A DNA stretch of 55,109 nucleotides. It comes from Dimorphilus gyrociliatus (taxonomy: Eukaryota; Annelida; Polychaeta; Dinophilidae). The stretch is from the NCBI GenBank assembly GCA_904063045.1, contig CAJFCJ010000074.1, positions 25,515-80,623 of the forward strand, given 5' to 3'. Position numbers and translations under genes: made by a program. Below the pieces are notes generated by a model. The model saw only the letters and a program-made list of their open reading frames with translations. It did no database searches and was not told where the DNA came from. Of this stretch, positions 11,436-24,987 are shown piece by piece (the first letter of the stretch is position 1; the number at the start of each line of letters is the position of its first letter).

Positions 11436-13189
11436 ATGGAAATTTGTTGCTACTTAAAAACTATTAATGAAAAATTGATAGTTTGCCAACCAGAAAAGAG
11501 TATATACAATGGCTGTATATTTCTGTTTGGATCATTAACGTTAAGAAATTGGGCAACCGCTATTATGATATTGGCATTTATGATAAAAGTCCATTCAATT
11601 CTTTTGCGAATATTTAACTTGAAACGCTATGACCATATTTTTAACTATTGTGTGTCATTTGGAGATGGTCTTTTTGCAATTTCACTATCAATATTACTAA
11701 TAATGGATTATAAATATGGAAGAAATTTCCTTACATTTTCATATATGTGGAAATCTAGTTTTAAATGTCAACTAGTTAGAGTATTAATCACATTTTCTTT
11801 GATTTTTACACATTTGAATAACATGTTCACAACTATTCGACTCTTTGATGCAAAGTACATTTTACTGAAAGAGTGTTGTTTATTTAAATTGCAACATATC
11901 GTCTTAATTGAATTGACTATATTTCTTATATCGCTTTCCTCTGCCATTTTGTCGTTATATTTTAGTCAAAATGTGAGAAAAAAGTAACATTGTTTGTTTT
12001 CTTTGAAGGAGGAAAGGGGACGAGATTGATTGCAAATAGTTGAATACTGGATAAAATATCCCCAACTTATTAACTTACAACCTTCATTTTGGCCTAATTA
12101 ATGAAATTATTTTCCCCAACCGGAAATGAGCCCCCCTCAGGGGATATTTTGTCCAACACCCCATCTCCTCACCAAATAGTTCACCTAATTGTTTTATTGT
12201 TCCTTGTAGGATAATCAATATTCAAAATCTGTGCTGTGTTTCAATATTTTTTACACTGGTGAAGAAACAACAGAATGGATTATATCCGCTGTGTTTTTTG
12301 GCTTCATAGGCTTTCTACCCTGTTTCTTTATGGATTTAATCAGTTTCTTAAAAATTTGCAAGTGTTTTATGTTAAGAGAAAGAATTCATACATCAATTCT
12401 TTTAAGAGTTTTTGTTTCAAATGTTTGCTGGTTGCCATTGATATTTATTAGTTAGCTGTTTTTATGTTGATTTCTACTGTTTTTACATCAACACTTCTAT
12501 CTTTCTTTCAGCAACGTTTTCTCCATTTTTAAATTTGACCATTTCCCACAAAGTTAATGTTATTGTTTTCTTAACAATACTACCAGCAAATTCAATATTC
12601 AATGAAGCTTTTTACATTGTAGAATATATTAAAATGAAATTAAAGGAAAAGAGGTTTTCTTTGTTTTTCATTCAGTTTATTTCAATCATTTTAATATTAT
12701 ATACTCATTTTTTCTCCTAATTTGTAAATAAATAACAAGGCATTTCAAATCGAAGAGAATGCAAGAGACACTCATTCTTAAATGTTGATTTTAAAGAATG
12801 TTTGTTGTTGTTTTTCTTACTCAGAGAGATTTTCTTTTTTTCCAACAGATTTTAGTTTTTTCAATGACAGTTTCAACAATAATCTAGTTTTAAAAGAACA
12901 TAGTCAACATATGGAATTATTTGATTTTAACAAACATATTACAAAAGTTAATGATTTATTGGAGTTTACGCATTCATTATTTCAAGCGATAGACATTTGC
13001 TGCCAAAACACTCTCTGCCTTGATCAAAGTATCAAATCCGATTGCATTTTCTATGATCAAAAAAGATTTTATTGTCTCTTTAACAACGTAACTGAGTTTT
13101 CTGAAAAACAATTTAAAAATGATATTAAAGAAGCTTCAATGATTATTAGAAAATTCCTACAAAAATTCTTTATTGTCAATAAACTGTAG
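11436..13189 (+). CDS. 7TM receptor lacking the ectodomain, copy 4
   Basis: Four exons splice in frame to 417 aa: 11436-11972, 12210-12450, 12512-12653, 12856-13189. Intron phases after TM4 (phase 0) and after TM7 (phase 2) equal those of copies 2 and 3. The first residues (MEICCYLKTINEKLIVCQP) line up with the Cys hinge that links LRRs to TM1 in copies 2 and 3, so everything upstream of the hinge is missing. TM1-TM4 lie in exon 1, TM5-TM6 in exon 2 (CWLPLIFI), TM7 in exon 3 (LPANSIFNEAFY). Exon 4 is a cytoplasmic tail homologous to copy 2 (DLLEFTHSLFQAI against DLRIFSYCLFTAI). An AATAAA is at 13253. The ATG at 11436 could be a real start or the internal end of a truncated gene, with Tc1 element A ending 256 bp upstream. 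No stops or frameshifts, so it may still be expressed. Confidence 0.65.
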
Positions 13190-13595
13190 TTTAAACTTTT
13201 ACGGTTTTTCTAATTTAGCAAAAGTTTAGGCCCACAGCTGTATTAAGATTGCAATAAAACCTGTAAACATAATACAGTCCCGCCAAAAAATCTATAGCAG
13301 GGTTGTTCTTGAAATGAAAAACGTGAAATATTTAAGTAACAGGACTTGCTTAATTAAATTTTTTTGTTTAGAATGAAGGATAAGACATTTATAGAACCAA
13401 ATTTAAAGATAAAATTCATTTAAAAATTTTTTTTACTTTCCAGTAATTTTTATTCAAAAAATTTTGCATTATTTTATTTTTCTCTCTTATTATTTCAGAA
13501 ATAGGACAAGCTCGTCCAAAAAAGGCCAGTGCACTGCCCTTCCTTAGCCAATTTTCCTTAGATTTTTTTAAATAAGTAAATAGAGAGGTTGTATA
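13190..13595. other. Intergenic, no gene seen
   Basis: Short 3' flank of the 7TM gene followed by AT-rich DNA up to a Tc1 terminus. Nothing else supported. Confidence 0.5.
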
Positions 13596-14255
13596 AAGTA
13601 AACAACAGGTATGTTGGCACACCTCGAATTTTGATAGGTGAAATATTAAAAATCAATTTCATTATGAGGAAAGATTATTATTTAAATTTTCTCAGTCTTA
13701 AATTATAGATTAAACTTGGAATTTTATATAAATTTCTTTCAAAAAGCATTTAGCTAAGCTTTTACATATATTTTTTTTATAAAAATTACTATTGTTTTAT
13801 GATTTTTTTTCTTATTTGGCCAATTGACATGATTATTGGCACATAAACTTTTGAGTTAAAATTTTCTTTATCTTTGTATGTGCTGACCCTCTCTTTCTAA
13901 GCATTTGCTTATCCTATGGCCCATTCCATCATACAAATTTGGAAGCAACTCTGGATTCTTCTTTATAAGCTCATAGCAGCACTTCTTAATTCTTTCCCAT
14001 AATTCACCCTCTGACTCGAACTGTGGCCCATCATAGACCATTGTTTTTGTTAGGTGCAACATGTTCTTGATTGGGCACTGGTCAGGGCTCCTTGCTGGCC
14101 AATCAATGGTCTTGATTTCATTTTTCTTAAAGGCCCTTTCTGCTGCTCTTGCTGTATGACAGCCAGCATTACCTTTCTGGAAGATGTACTTCCTCCCCAT
14201 TTTTGTCTCAATCTCAAGACATGGCAAGAAGAGTTGACATAAATGAAGAAATTTC
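13596..14255 (-). mobile_element. Tc1-like element B, 3' fragment
   Basis: The terminal repeat begins at 13596 (AAGTAAACAACAGG) after TA. The minus-strand transposase C-terminus is readable at 14,257-13,868. It keeps NAGCHTA and HLTKTMVYDGPQF, but the second catalytic Asp context is FQKGN instead of FQQDN, and the Glu of PIEN is Lys (CPIKNM). The 5' half is absent. Dead copy of the family of elements A, D and F. Confidence 0.75.
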
Positions 14256-14512
14256 ATTTGAGAAGCAATGTAACATTATGGAAACTCAAAGAAATGATTT
14301 GAAAATTGTTGTAGCCAGAAGAACAAAAGCTAAAGACTTACAAATTTTCTTTGTCTTCAAATATTACTTTTATTTTTGTGATATTTATTTATATAAACCC
14401 AGCAAAATGAACAGTTGACTGTTCAGTTCTCCAATTGTCAGCTTGTTGTTTATACTAGTGTACAACTTTCATTATATTTTACGCTTACATTACATTGCTA
14501 TAAAGTAAACGA

Positions 14513-14935
14513 CATGTATATATGCACACCCTGAATTCTGATAGGCCAATTTGTAATTAATGGTTAAAAATGTTTGTTCGCTGAAAAGCATTTTTTTTAT
14601 CTAAATTTATATAGAAAAAGAGTTATATTTACATAATATTAAAGAAAATTTAACAAAATCATTATATTTTGTAAATATTCTTAGCAAAATATTTTTAGTA
14701 ATTTTCATAAGTTTTTTCTTTATTTGGCCAAACGACATGATTATTGGCACACTTACTTGACATCCGCTTTGGCATTCAAAAAGACATCTCAAAAAGCTTT
14801 TTTTCAACTTATTTGCTTTTTTAAGTTAAGTTTCTTAGTTATAGACTTTTTTAATTACAGTATATAGTTTTTATTGTACTTTTTTTAATAATCATGTGGA
14901 GTAAAGATATTAGGGATCAGAAAATATAGAGAAAT
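14513..14935 (+). mobile_element. Tc1-like element C, 5' fragment
   Basis: Begins after TA at 14511-14512 with AAGTAAACGACATG and runs parallel to the 5' untranslated part of element D (40,251 onward), sharing the stretch ending TTTCTTTATTTGGCCA. It stops where the transposase would begin (near 14,893-14,935, ATGTGGAGTAAAGATATTAG). Confidence 0.65.
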
Positions 14936-15772
14936 AGATTTTTTTGTAAGAATTAAAGCACTTTGTTTTTGTCATAGGCTTATGTAGACTTAATAATATC
15001 ACAATATCATTAAATACTATTTTTCAATTCTCTGGCGGTGAAACTATTGAATGGACAAAATTGAAATGGCAAAAAGCTTATTTTTAGTGTATTAAACTCG
15101 CCTTATTATTTATTCTATTGAGAAATCTTATTAATACTTTGGGGACCAGCATCTGTATATAGGCTTAAAGCTTACACAAAAAGATTACAATCAAATGGGT
15201 AGACTTATCAGAGATATTGTAAAGAAAGAATTTGCACTCTTCCTGGCAGTTCAAGTCAAGAATGATAACAAAATTTCCCGGAATGACTAAAGGAGCAGCT
15301 ACAGTTCAAGTAAATAATAATTTAGAGGAAGACTTCTCCAAAGAAGTAAAACTCCTTATTGACTGCTTGATGTTAATGATATTGTTAAACCTTTGTAAAT
15401 CAGCAATTATCTATTTAAAAGAATTAACTAGCACTGCAAAAATTTTAGGTTTTGGTTTTCATTTTAATTTCCATTGCATACTGATATCTGTACTCTTGTA
15501 AAAGTTAATAGTCAATACCGACACACTTGAATAGCTTACCTACAATAGTTTTGTCTTGTCCTTTCCCAAGACAACAACTCTTCAAAATCATTAGCTGTGC
15601 TAATTTATGCCTTTGTTGATTACAAAAGTACAAGTTAAACAACATATTTTAAATTGTGGGGAAAAACTAAAATTCCTATAAATTTAATATTTTATTGTCT
15701 CTGATATATAAATATACATTGTGTTCATTTTCAGGAAAATGAGTCAATTCCTCTGAATGTTGTGTCATATAT
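14936..15772. other. Intergenic, no confident gene
   Basis: One open stretch (15232-15501 plus) has no recognisable domain and no clear splice partners. A possible alternative last exon of the minus-strand receptor (about 15754-15690) is weak. Otherwise AT-rich. Confidence 0.4.
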
Positions 15773-18700
15773 TCATGGTTTTCTTAATATAAATATTCTT
15801 TTCTTTAAAACATTACCAACAATTTTACCAAAGGAAAAAATGTCACTAGTCATATTGTCGGTATTTAAAGGGACTAATTCTTTTGGATAAACAAAAACTT
15901 CCTGTCCATTTTCGTTTTTCTGAAAACATAAAAATTTTGGTGTTTACACAAATTTAATCAAAATTAGAAATGCTAAAGAAATTAGTGTTTTTTTTTACAA
16001 TTTTCAAACAAAAAACACCTGATTTCTTTCAAAACCAATTGGTTTTTCTTTTAACCTGACTGAAGATGACATTTTCCACAAAATATCCATTTAGGGAATA
16101 ATTATATTCATGACAGAAATATATTGCATTTAAACAAGATTTAAAAGACTTTAGAAGAAAAATTATATTTAAATTCCACTTATTTGAAAAACTGATAGGA
16201 TTACAATGGTTTCTATGGTTACAGAACAACAAATTATTTTTGGCGCCATATTTTAAAAATTCACAATCTTTGTTATTAAAAAGCAATAAAAAATAGAATT
16301 TATTGAAAATGTTTCTTTGTTATTTTTTGGGTTTTATACTTAAAGTTCTAATTTTTAAAGTCACTTCCTGTTTCATTGAATGACTGAAAAGAAAAGAATA
16401 TTGAACTAGTGTGAAATTGATAGACAAGGTTTAAAAAAAAGACATTTTAGTCTGATGTTTTCTCTTATTTTCTTTCAATTTCACAACAATTTCTCCATAG
16501 GAATGGAATAATGGATTCAAAACTGAATTGATAGGAATCAATACAAGTACAAGACACGAATAAATTTCATTGCTCATATTAATTTTGATAGATATTGACA
16601 TTATTCCTGTAAAAGAAAATTGTTAAATATTTAATATACATTTTTTTGGTATGAGAAACCAAATTACCCAAAAAAGAAACTGGTAAAGAGTACATTAAAT
16701 TTAATAATATGATAAAATAAATTGATTTTGAAAGAGATTTCGATTTAGTATTTTTCATAAAAACAACAAGTTTATTGTGTTTCCTTAATTCAGCAATAAT
16801 AAGAATGTAAAACATAGAATTGATAAATGATATAGCGAATACAACAACTCCAAAAATTACAAAAGAATACATTGATCCTTTAGCAGATTCACTTCTGATG
16901 TACAATTTAAAACATATTGGGGATTGTTGAAAATACTCCTAAAGTTTGAAATGTACGTCAAATAGAATGGAACAGTTATTGAAAAATAAAATTATACTTA
17001 ACTGTATAATAATAAACCGGAAATGAACTGAGACAAAGGCTAACACACCAATTAATTATTGTAATTGCAACAATAATCCTCTTAGTAAAGTAACGATGCA
17101 TTGGATATGTAATGACAATATATTTTTGAAAACTGATTAAAAATAAACTTCCTGTTGAGCATAACATGGAAAAATTCATAATAGATCCAATCAATTTGCA
17201 AACATGTCCATTTGTCCACTGGTGTTCCCGTTCAAAAAAATTACCCTTAAAATACATATTGGCAGAACCTATTGCTATTAAATAGACACCTGTCAATAAA
17301 TCAGAAATTGACAATGACAGATAAAATGTATTTGATAATTTCTTAATGATAAATGAATGACAAAATAATGACATTAAATTAAAAATTACTCCAAATACTC
17401 CAAATATCCATAGAAATAAATTTAATATTTTTGACGCTACTAACTCCGAACAAGTATTGAAAATTGATGAAGCCGGTGTACATTTTCTAATTGACTTTGA
17501 ATATTTGAATACGAAACAACAAACCAACAAATATTTACTCTGAATTTTTTCAATATATTTTAAATGTTCAATAAGATTTTTCAATTGAGATTTTGGTAGT
17601 TCAGTAGATGATAGATCAAATATTTCTATACTATTTAGAAGAAGACTACCCTTCTCGACAAAATTAATTGAACAACCTCTTAGAATGAAAACAGTTAATT
17701 TTCCCATTGATTTAAAATTCTCTTTCCTTATTGACATTACTTTTGTATATGATAAATTCAATACTCTTAAATTTGTTACTTTTTCCAAATTGGATACATG
17801 ATTTATAGGATTATAAGACAAATCTAATACAGATAACAGATAATCAACTTTTAAAAATACATCATTTAAATCTTCTAAAAGATTTCTTGTTAAATTTAAA
17901 AAGAAAAGATTTGGTGTTTTTATTTTTTTATAGAAATTTTTCAAACTACAATTAACAATTGATAATTTTACTAGTCGATTCGATGAAAATAATGACCCAT
18001 TTCTTCTTAATTGAATATTTTCAATTTTTAAATTTTTTACCAATAGAAGTGTATTTAAATTTTCAAATTTCAATTGTTCTTGTTGACTATTTAAATTATT
18101 CGAATTGTTTGAAATGCATTCAATTTTGTAGCCGTGTCGACATGAACACAATTCAATGCATACATTGAATTTCTCTAATGGACAATATAATTCGTCATTT
18201 CCGTTACGACAATTCATTATTCCATTACAAACTCTATCTAAAGTGATGTATTTGTTCTCGAGTTGACATTTAAAATATCCTTCCGGTTGATAATTGCCTA
18301 CAAAAAATTGAAAATTTCAGCCTATTTTATAATATTTTCCATTCTCAATTACTGCAATTTTCTTCATCTTCATTATACCAACAATGATTGATACCGTCGC
18401 AAACTTGTTCAATAGATATACAATATCTGGATAGTTTACATAGAAATTCACCTTTTGGGCAAGACTTCTTGGAACAATTTCTCAATGAAGAATAAGGTTC
18501 TCGAATATTAACTTTAAGATTTCCCATTGAATCGTAAATAAGCCTACAACGTGAGTATTCAAATTTTGTATCAATATCGAATGATTCAGTTGAACAGAAC
18601 TGTTCATCTTCGTCACTACCATCTTTGCAATCATAGACATAATCGCAAAAAACATTTTTAGGCTTACATACATTATCACACATATAATGATATTTTCTAT

Positions 18701-21700
18701 TACAACCTGCACATGATTGTTAAAAAAATATTATTAAACTGCTTCCAATGGAGAGAATAGGTGTTTTCTTCCAATATACTGTAAAACATTAGGTCTGAAA
18801 CAAAAGGAAAAAAAAATACCTTCAATATCATTCGGATGACTATTGGAGTTTTCAATTGATTTATAATTGAGGCAGTCTTCATCACTGAAATCATAACAAT
18901 TGCGTTCATTGTTGCACAATTTTTCATATTCTATACATTGTCGATTATTGCAGGTGCTAAAAAAGAAATAATAACATTAATGATAAAATTTATATATAAA
19001 GAAAACCAATTCAACTTTTCAGAATCTGGACAAGTGTCATAATCTAAAATAGACAAAAAATCTCTGTTACATTGAAATAATATTTTCATATTGTCTACTC
19101 ACTACAAAATTTTTCATCGGATTTATCATCACAATCATATCTATAATTGCAAATATATTGGTATGAGATATTTTCATTGTTTGAATGGCAAAGAAATCTT
19201 GTATTATCATTTGAACAATTCATTTCATCTTCGCCGGAAATACAATCATTTTCACCATCGCAAACTTGAAATAATGATATACAAATACGATTTTTACAGA
19301 GAAAATTAAAATTTGAACAATTAAAAAGAAGTTGCATTGGTGTAATTTTTGTATAAAAATTCCATAATTTTTCATCATAAAATGACTCACTTCCTTTTCA
19401 AAAAGAAAATAAAAAATTTGAATATTACTTTAATATTTAAATTTGCCAACTTGACATTTTTTGACAAAACAAAAAGCTTTGAATTTTTTGCGAGCATGAA
19501 ATAGGAATTTTCAAAAAGTAATTAGCAAAAACTGCAGAAGAATATTTGGTGAATCTTTTGTTGATAAAACATTCACCTTTGGGATGATTGATTTCAGTAA
19601 GTTGAAGAGATATATAACTTTGTATAGTTTTTAATGACCCAGAGCGTCTTAAAGTTTCTTTTCTAGTTATCAAACCGTATCCTGACCAAAAATACCAAGG
19701 CATTAATGTAGGTGTATATAGAGTAGTATCATAAGGAAAATTCTCCTTTTCAACCTTTTGAAAAGCTGTAAGAAGAAAATAGGTAAAAATAATCATGAAT
19801 CACTCCCCCTGTCCGCCAATTTACCTGTTGGAATAATTAGTAAAGCTTTTCCAGTTGAACTATGAGTATTATACAGGTTAGTTAATGTAATTTTAGTGGA
19901 TTTATAAAGGTAAAATCCCAAAAATAAGACTACTTCATAAATCAATGCAGAAAAATTCAATGGTTCTTCTATCATTTCAAGATTATTCTCTTTACATTTT
20001 TCACTCATTTCCTGTATTGAGTACTTTTTATTTTGATTAAAAATATAATAACAATTATTCAAAATTGTATAGTTTGCCTTCTGTAAACAAACTACAAAAA
20101 ATGTATTATTAAATATATGTCAACAATTGAAAATTAAAACACAAAAAAAAGTTTACCAGTTTTCATCTTATTTGTACATTGAATATTTAAAGTTTCTTGG
20201 AAATGAGCAGCTTCTTTATTAGGTCTATTAAAAATTGTTTTTTTAATTTATTCATAGAAATATGTTAGATAACAAATCTATTATTACAAATTATTTAAAT
20301 GTGTATATTTTCCATCTGTTATATCACAGTTTTCAATTGATTTTCCATCTGTTGGACATTGAATATCGAACGAAGAATCAATGCGGCTTCTTGAATACGA
20401 TACTCGATTACTAATTATTATTGTTCCAGTAGAATATCCAAAGTATTGACATACAAAATCCAATTCAAAACTTTGAATTGATAATAAATTTACTGACCGC
20501 CATTTTGTATTTTGAAAAGTTTGTAAAAATCCATTGATTTCACCAAATAGTTTGTCACCTTTATACCAGTATTGTTTGTTTTCTGATGAAATTCGAAGTT
20601 GATTATCTATATTTTTTTTAAAATACAAAAACCTAATATAAAAAATAACATAAAGCAAAAAAAATTTTTAAAAAACTTGTAAAATTTTTGATTTCTTCGC
20701 AACGAACGTTAAAAAAATACATTTGCCTTTTTACATTTTTAATTGTACATTGATTTCTTGAACAGAATGAAAAGAATGGTAAATTTGTAAAATTTTCAAA
20801 AACTTCATAAGAATGTACTAAATTGTATGATGCACAATATTCAAATGAGTTGAAATATTCATTATCCTGATAAAGAATGTAAAGATGATTGATAGTTATC
20901 ATTTAGTTATGGAAACCTTTATTTGAACATAATTCGTCAAATATGAATATTCCGTCTCTGCCATCATATTTCTTTGTCGACAAACATCTATTGGAAGGAT
21001 TTTTGGATATTTTTCAAAAAGTGCTAAATCATCAGTAATTAAATAAACTGGTAAAAAATTCGACATTATTTCTCCATTTGATAAATAAATTAGTAAATTT
21101 TTTTTCTTATCTGTTTTTGTTTTTTATTGCAATTTTCTTTCTATTGAAATGAATTTGATTGAAAGCGGCCATTAGATTGGTGTTTATAAAAAAGTACACC
21201 AATTTCATGAACGATTTCATCAAATCTATTGAAAAAAAGCATACTAATAATTTTGCCAATTTTACAAACAACAGCCTCAAATTTAATGAAATTGAACTCT
21301 TTAGATATAGGAATTGTTTGGCGAATTGAGGTAATTTCAATAGGTTTATAAATTCTAAAAACTTTTTCAAATTTTAAATACTGAGCGATATTACAAATAT
21401 TTCTCCAATTATTTTTATAGACGATAGAAAAACTTTCAGCATTTTTTCTTAATAGTGCAATTACTTGGTCTTGTCTACTTTGTACTTGAAGATAGATATC
21501 TAATTTAAATGAAAAGAAAACTGGTAATTGAATATTTTATTGAATTGCTAAGAAATAATCCACTAACAAGGTGTAGTAGTTTTAAAACATTTTAAACAAG
21601 TTGTAAATATAAGTTCTTTGGTGTTATTTCTATTGCTTTCACTTTAGTAATTGAAATAAATGAATGAGTAGACATTTTCTGATTTATCTATTGTGCTAAC

Positions 21701-22089
21701 ACTTACAAAGTACAGCATTTCCAAGTAACTTTAATACTAGAATAATCCATTACAATTGAACCTTTTGTTTGAGAACAATTACTACTAGAATCAAATTTTA
21801 GAAAAGTTAATCAATACAAACCATTGTCTCCTGGACAGATCATTGGTTCATTATAGATTTTGTCATATTTAAGAATTGAACAAAATTTATCATAGGCCTT
21901 AAATTTACAATTTTCATAACGAAGTGGTAAATTTAATGTATTTTCTGGAAAGTAAACAAACACCTTTCCAATTATATAGCTTTCATAATCATGTAAAATT
22001 TTCAGTGAGAAATTTTCACTTATTTCTAAACTCGATTTAAATATTTCAAATTCTGTGAATAACATTAAAACGAATTGTTTCAAATTCAT
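15773..22089 (-). CDS. SRCR-like/CTLD/LDLa/LRR/7TM receptor fused to a degenerate kinase C-lobe, copy 3
   Basis: Eighteen exons splice in frame to 1584 aa (minus): 22089-21822, 21499-21245, 21047-20917, 20866-20677, 20606-20288, 20224-20157, 20091-19825, 19765-19451, 19393-19103, 19043-19016, 18956-18820, 18706-18353, 18297-17003, 16938-16668, 16606-16444, 16383-16340, 16267-16056, 15919-15773. Same module order as copy 2: SRCR-like (FVCQYFGYSTGTI, ending SIENC), C-type-lectin-like (NNCYYIF ... SFLFCQK), six LDLa repeats, clear leucine-rich repeats (FFLNLTRNLL, SVLDLSYNPI, RVLNLSYTKV), Cys hinge, 7TM with TM7 motif NPLFHSYGEI. After TM7, three more exons resemble protein-kinase subdomains VI-IX: CLNAIYFCHEY, then VENVIFS in the catalytic-loop position, then YPKELVP and TSDIFSFGKIVGNVL. 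No VAIK lysine, HRD or DFG is visible, so a pseudokinase or scaffold role is inferred. LDLa+LRR+7TM is a known family; the kinase-like tail is not. Confidence 0.78.
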
Positions 22090-23872
22090 TTCAAATTTTT
22101 ATAAACTAAAAACTAAAAACAATCAGACACAAATATATTTTTTTCACATTTTTTGATATTTTTATTAAGTAAATTATATAAATAATAAAATAGATTAAAT
22201 TTCTGGTAAAAGGCCTATCACTTTACACTTTTAAATTGAATACTCTAGGAATGTTGGCATAAAAACATATTTTAGTGTGTATTTATTTCAAACAGAGATT
22301 CTGCTATGTTTCTATGTTGTGTATCAGTGTGTATGTATGTCAGGGTTAGTGTGTGAGTGTTTATCATGTCATGAGAATGGATGATCTGGAGTCATGATCT
22401 CAAGTGTTAGTTTGACTTAATATCAAGTAAAATCATAGACATATCGCCATTTTGCATATTTTACTTGAATTTGTTATTACAATTGAATGAAATCTTCTGT
22501 TCATCATGTAAATCATACTGAAATGGCATTTGATAATTCTCCAGAGCACTGTTTACAATAACATTTTTCTGCAATTATATTATCTTGTTGTAGATCACAT
22601 TGTTCCATTCTTCATTTAATACAATTTTCAAATGGGATTTTGACATTCATAAACATACAGAACAAAGTCATTTGTCAGATCAGAGCCATTATGAACTAGT
22701 AAATCATTTCCTTTTTTACTACCATTTTAAAAAATATGTTTTGCTGTTGACTCTTATCAAAACTGTCACATGAAAAGTAAAGAGAGAAATCCACTTCTAC
22801 ACAAACAGCTTCTTTTAATTTCATCTAATAGTCAGGATTAATGAAAGAGATTAAATATAGACAAAAGAAAATTGGTTGATTATGTATATCTAAAATATAG
22901 ACAGGGTCCTGGAAGAACAATAAGTAGCTCAAACATTTGATTTTACAGATCAAACAGTTTTTATTTTTGAAACAGAATAAACAACAAAGATAATAGCTAA
23001 TATCTATAAAATATTTTTGAGCAATGAGAGAGAGATAATTGAGAAACAAACACTTATCTTAAGTGTAAAGCAATGTTGAACAATGAACTCTTCTCAATTT
23101 GTGTATCTGTCTCATCAGTTTATCTCTAGTAAGTAGAAAATTGTCCTTCAACAAGAGAAATAATCTTTAAACCAATTATATCAAATGGAAATATCATTGA
23201 AAGTGTTTTAAAAGGTGGTTTTGCAATAAAAACGTTGTTCCAATGCAATGGGAATAATAATAATGAAGCAACAACAATTCCAAATAAAGTTATCACTACT
23301 GAAAAGAATTCCAATTCTCAAATATTGTATTGTCACAATAAATTAAAGCATCACATTGTATTGGATTGTAGTGGTAGAAATTTTACATTAACAACAAATG
23401 GTTTATACAGACAAACGAGTCTTGTGGTTACAACGTCATAAATGAAAATCATTTCAAAGTTTTCAATGTGAAAATTGAGGGCCTACAATGGCAAAATCAA
23501 AGACAATGAATGGTCAATATGTGTTTTGTCTATTACAAGCATGCAATGACTTCAGTATATGTTACCCCTGTGTACTTTTATCCATGTAGAAAAGCATAGA
23601 AACTCTGAAAATTTATCGTTTTTTCTTACTGCTTATTTAGAAACTCAATACATTATTCTATATTGTAAAATACTTGATAATTTTTATGGAAAAATTACAG
23701 AATGAGTTTGAGATTGTTAGATGCAAATCAAAGCTCTTAATGACCTTATCCATACATTCACATATAATATTTGAGAGTTAGGAACGGACACTCATAATTC
23801 AAATGTAACAAAAATATGAAGGACACTTATATCACTTATCTAAAATATAATCTTCAGATTAGTGTCACATGT
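22090..23872. other. Intergenic, no gene seen
   Basis: AT-rich with a TG-rich patch at about 22,270-22,390. Short open stretches (e.g. 22,825-23,049 minus, 23,235-23,441 plus) lack domains, splice context or paralogues in the window. Confidence 0.5.
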
Positions 23873-24220
23873 TCAACATGGGCCACTGTAAAGCAAGCAT
23901 GCGTCTTCAGCAGTAGAGCAAACTTTAATAGTCTCTCCTAAACATTTTGTTTGCTTTTCCTTTAGTTGACAATAACTTTGATTAATATGCTTTAATGTGT
24001 TAAAGGTTGACTTTAATCCTTTACAGATGACTTGAAATCCAGTTTCCATTTTTGTATTACAACTAAAGTTTACACTTTCTAACAAAGAGAACTTTTGCAT
24101 TTTTTGTCCTAAGTATGTTGCTTGTTTGCAGTTGAGATTGCACTCAATCATAATATATTGTTTTAAAGTGTTGGAAGAGAGTATAATTCCGTTACAAACT
24201 CTTTCAAAACTCGTTGACAT
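23873..24220 (-). CDS. Leucine-rich-repeat fragment, ribonuclease-inhibitor type
   Basis: Open for 115 aa with three spaced repeats of the pattern (F/I)xxxCxGLKSxxNTLKxIxxxxCxL, resembling the 28-29-residue LRRs of RNase-inhibitor/NLR proteins: VCNGIILSSNTLKQYIMIEC and VICKGLKSTFNTLKHINQSY. No start context, signal peptide or partner domain is visible, and no flanking exon was found within 700 bp. It could be one exon of a larger gene, or a relic. Function not assignable. Confidence 0.35.
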   Translation of the reverse strand: MSTSFERVCNGIILSSNTLKQYIMIECNLNCKQATYLGQKMQKFSLLESVNFSCNTKMETGFQVICKGLKSTFNTLKHINQSYCQLKEKQTKCLGETIKVCSTAEDACLLYSGPC

Positions 24221-24987
24221 TCTTATCTTTCTTTGTCGCTCTTGTATTTCGCTAATAAAATTTTATATTGAAATTTTCCATAATGTTCAGTTAAAATTCT
24301 CCCTTTTCACAAATGAATGCTTTTACCCTAACTCTAATCCAGCCCTTGGCTGTACCTAGCCTTTCCATTAGCCCTAACTCTTAAGTACAAGCCAGTTGCT
24401 GTTTTCTTCTCCCTAATCATTTCTCAATCCAAAATCTAGTCTTGAAATAACTCATTTGTGGACGTTTTCTGTCGACCCATAAAGCAAATTTTAACTTACT
24501 GTTCATTCTACATATAGAAAAAAAGGAGAGGATAAGATATAGCTGGCTTTGCCTTTTCTCTGTAATAACATAACACCTCATCCTTCATACAAACAACAAA
24601 GACAGCTTTGATAGACAATCTAGTATATAATTCTTTTTGTAAAAGTAGACCTAATAGAGAAGATTATCAACCATTCAATAGCAATTGTAGATCAGAACAG
24701 TAATGTTGAATTATATAATTGTCAACTAATGTCTAGAATAAGCTCGTCGGAAGAAAGTTTCATAATTTTACCTCAGACACTTGTTTGGTATGTTTGTAAA
24801 TTGCATTAATATGTCTATGATTTGAATTTATCTAACTAATCCTTTACAATAACTCTTGTCTAAACAATTATTTTCAGTTTTGTACACAGATAATTTCCAG
24901 ATAATTGCAGTAGATAATCGATTTATTAAATTTCACATATCTCAATATTTTCTTTTGACGTATTCAATACGAAAACAACAATTCTTT
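24221..24987. other. Intergenic with dispersed repeat motif
   Basis: Holds degenerate CCCTAACTC/TAGCCC runs at about 24,330-24,385 and, at 24,459-24,478, the motif TGGACGTTTTCTGTCGACCC that recurs elsewhere in the window. No gene seen. Confidence 0.5.

Noticed and set aside
15232-15501. 89-aa plus-strand ORF
   Set aside because: No domain, splice signals or paralogue. Lies in transposon-rich AT DNA.
23235-23441. 68-aa plus-strand ORF with Asn/Thr-rich sequence
   Set aside because: Looks coding for a short stretch, but lacks start context, acceptor/donor partners or recognisable motif.
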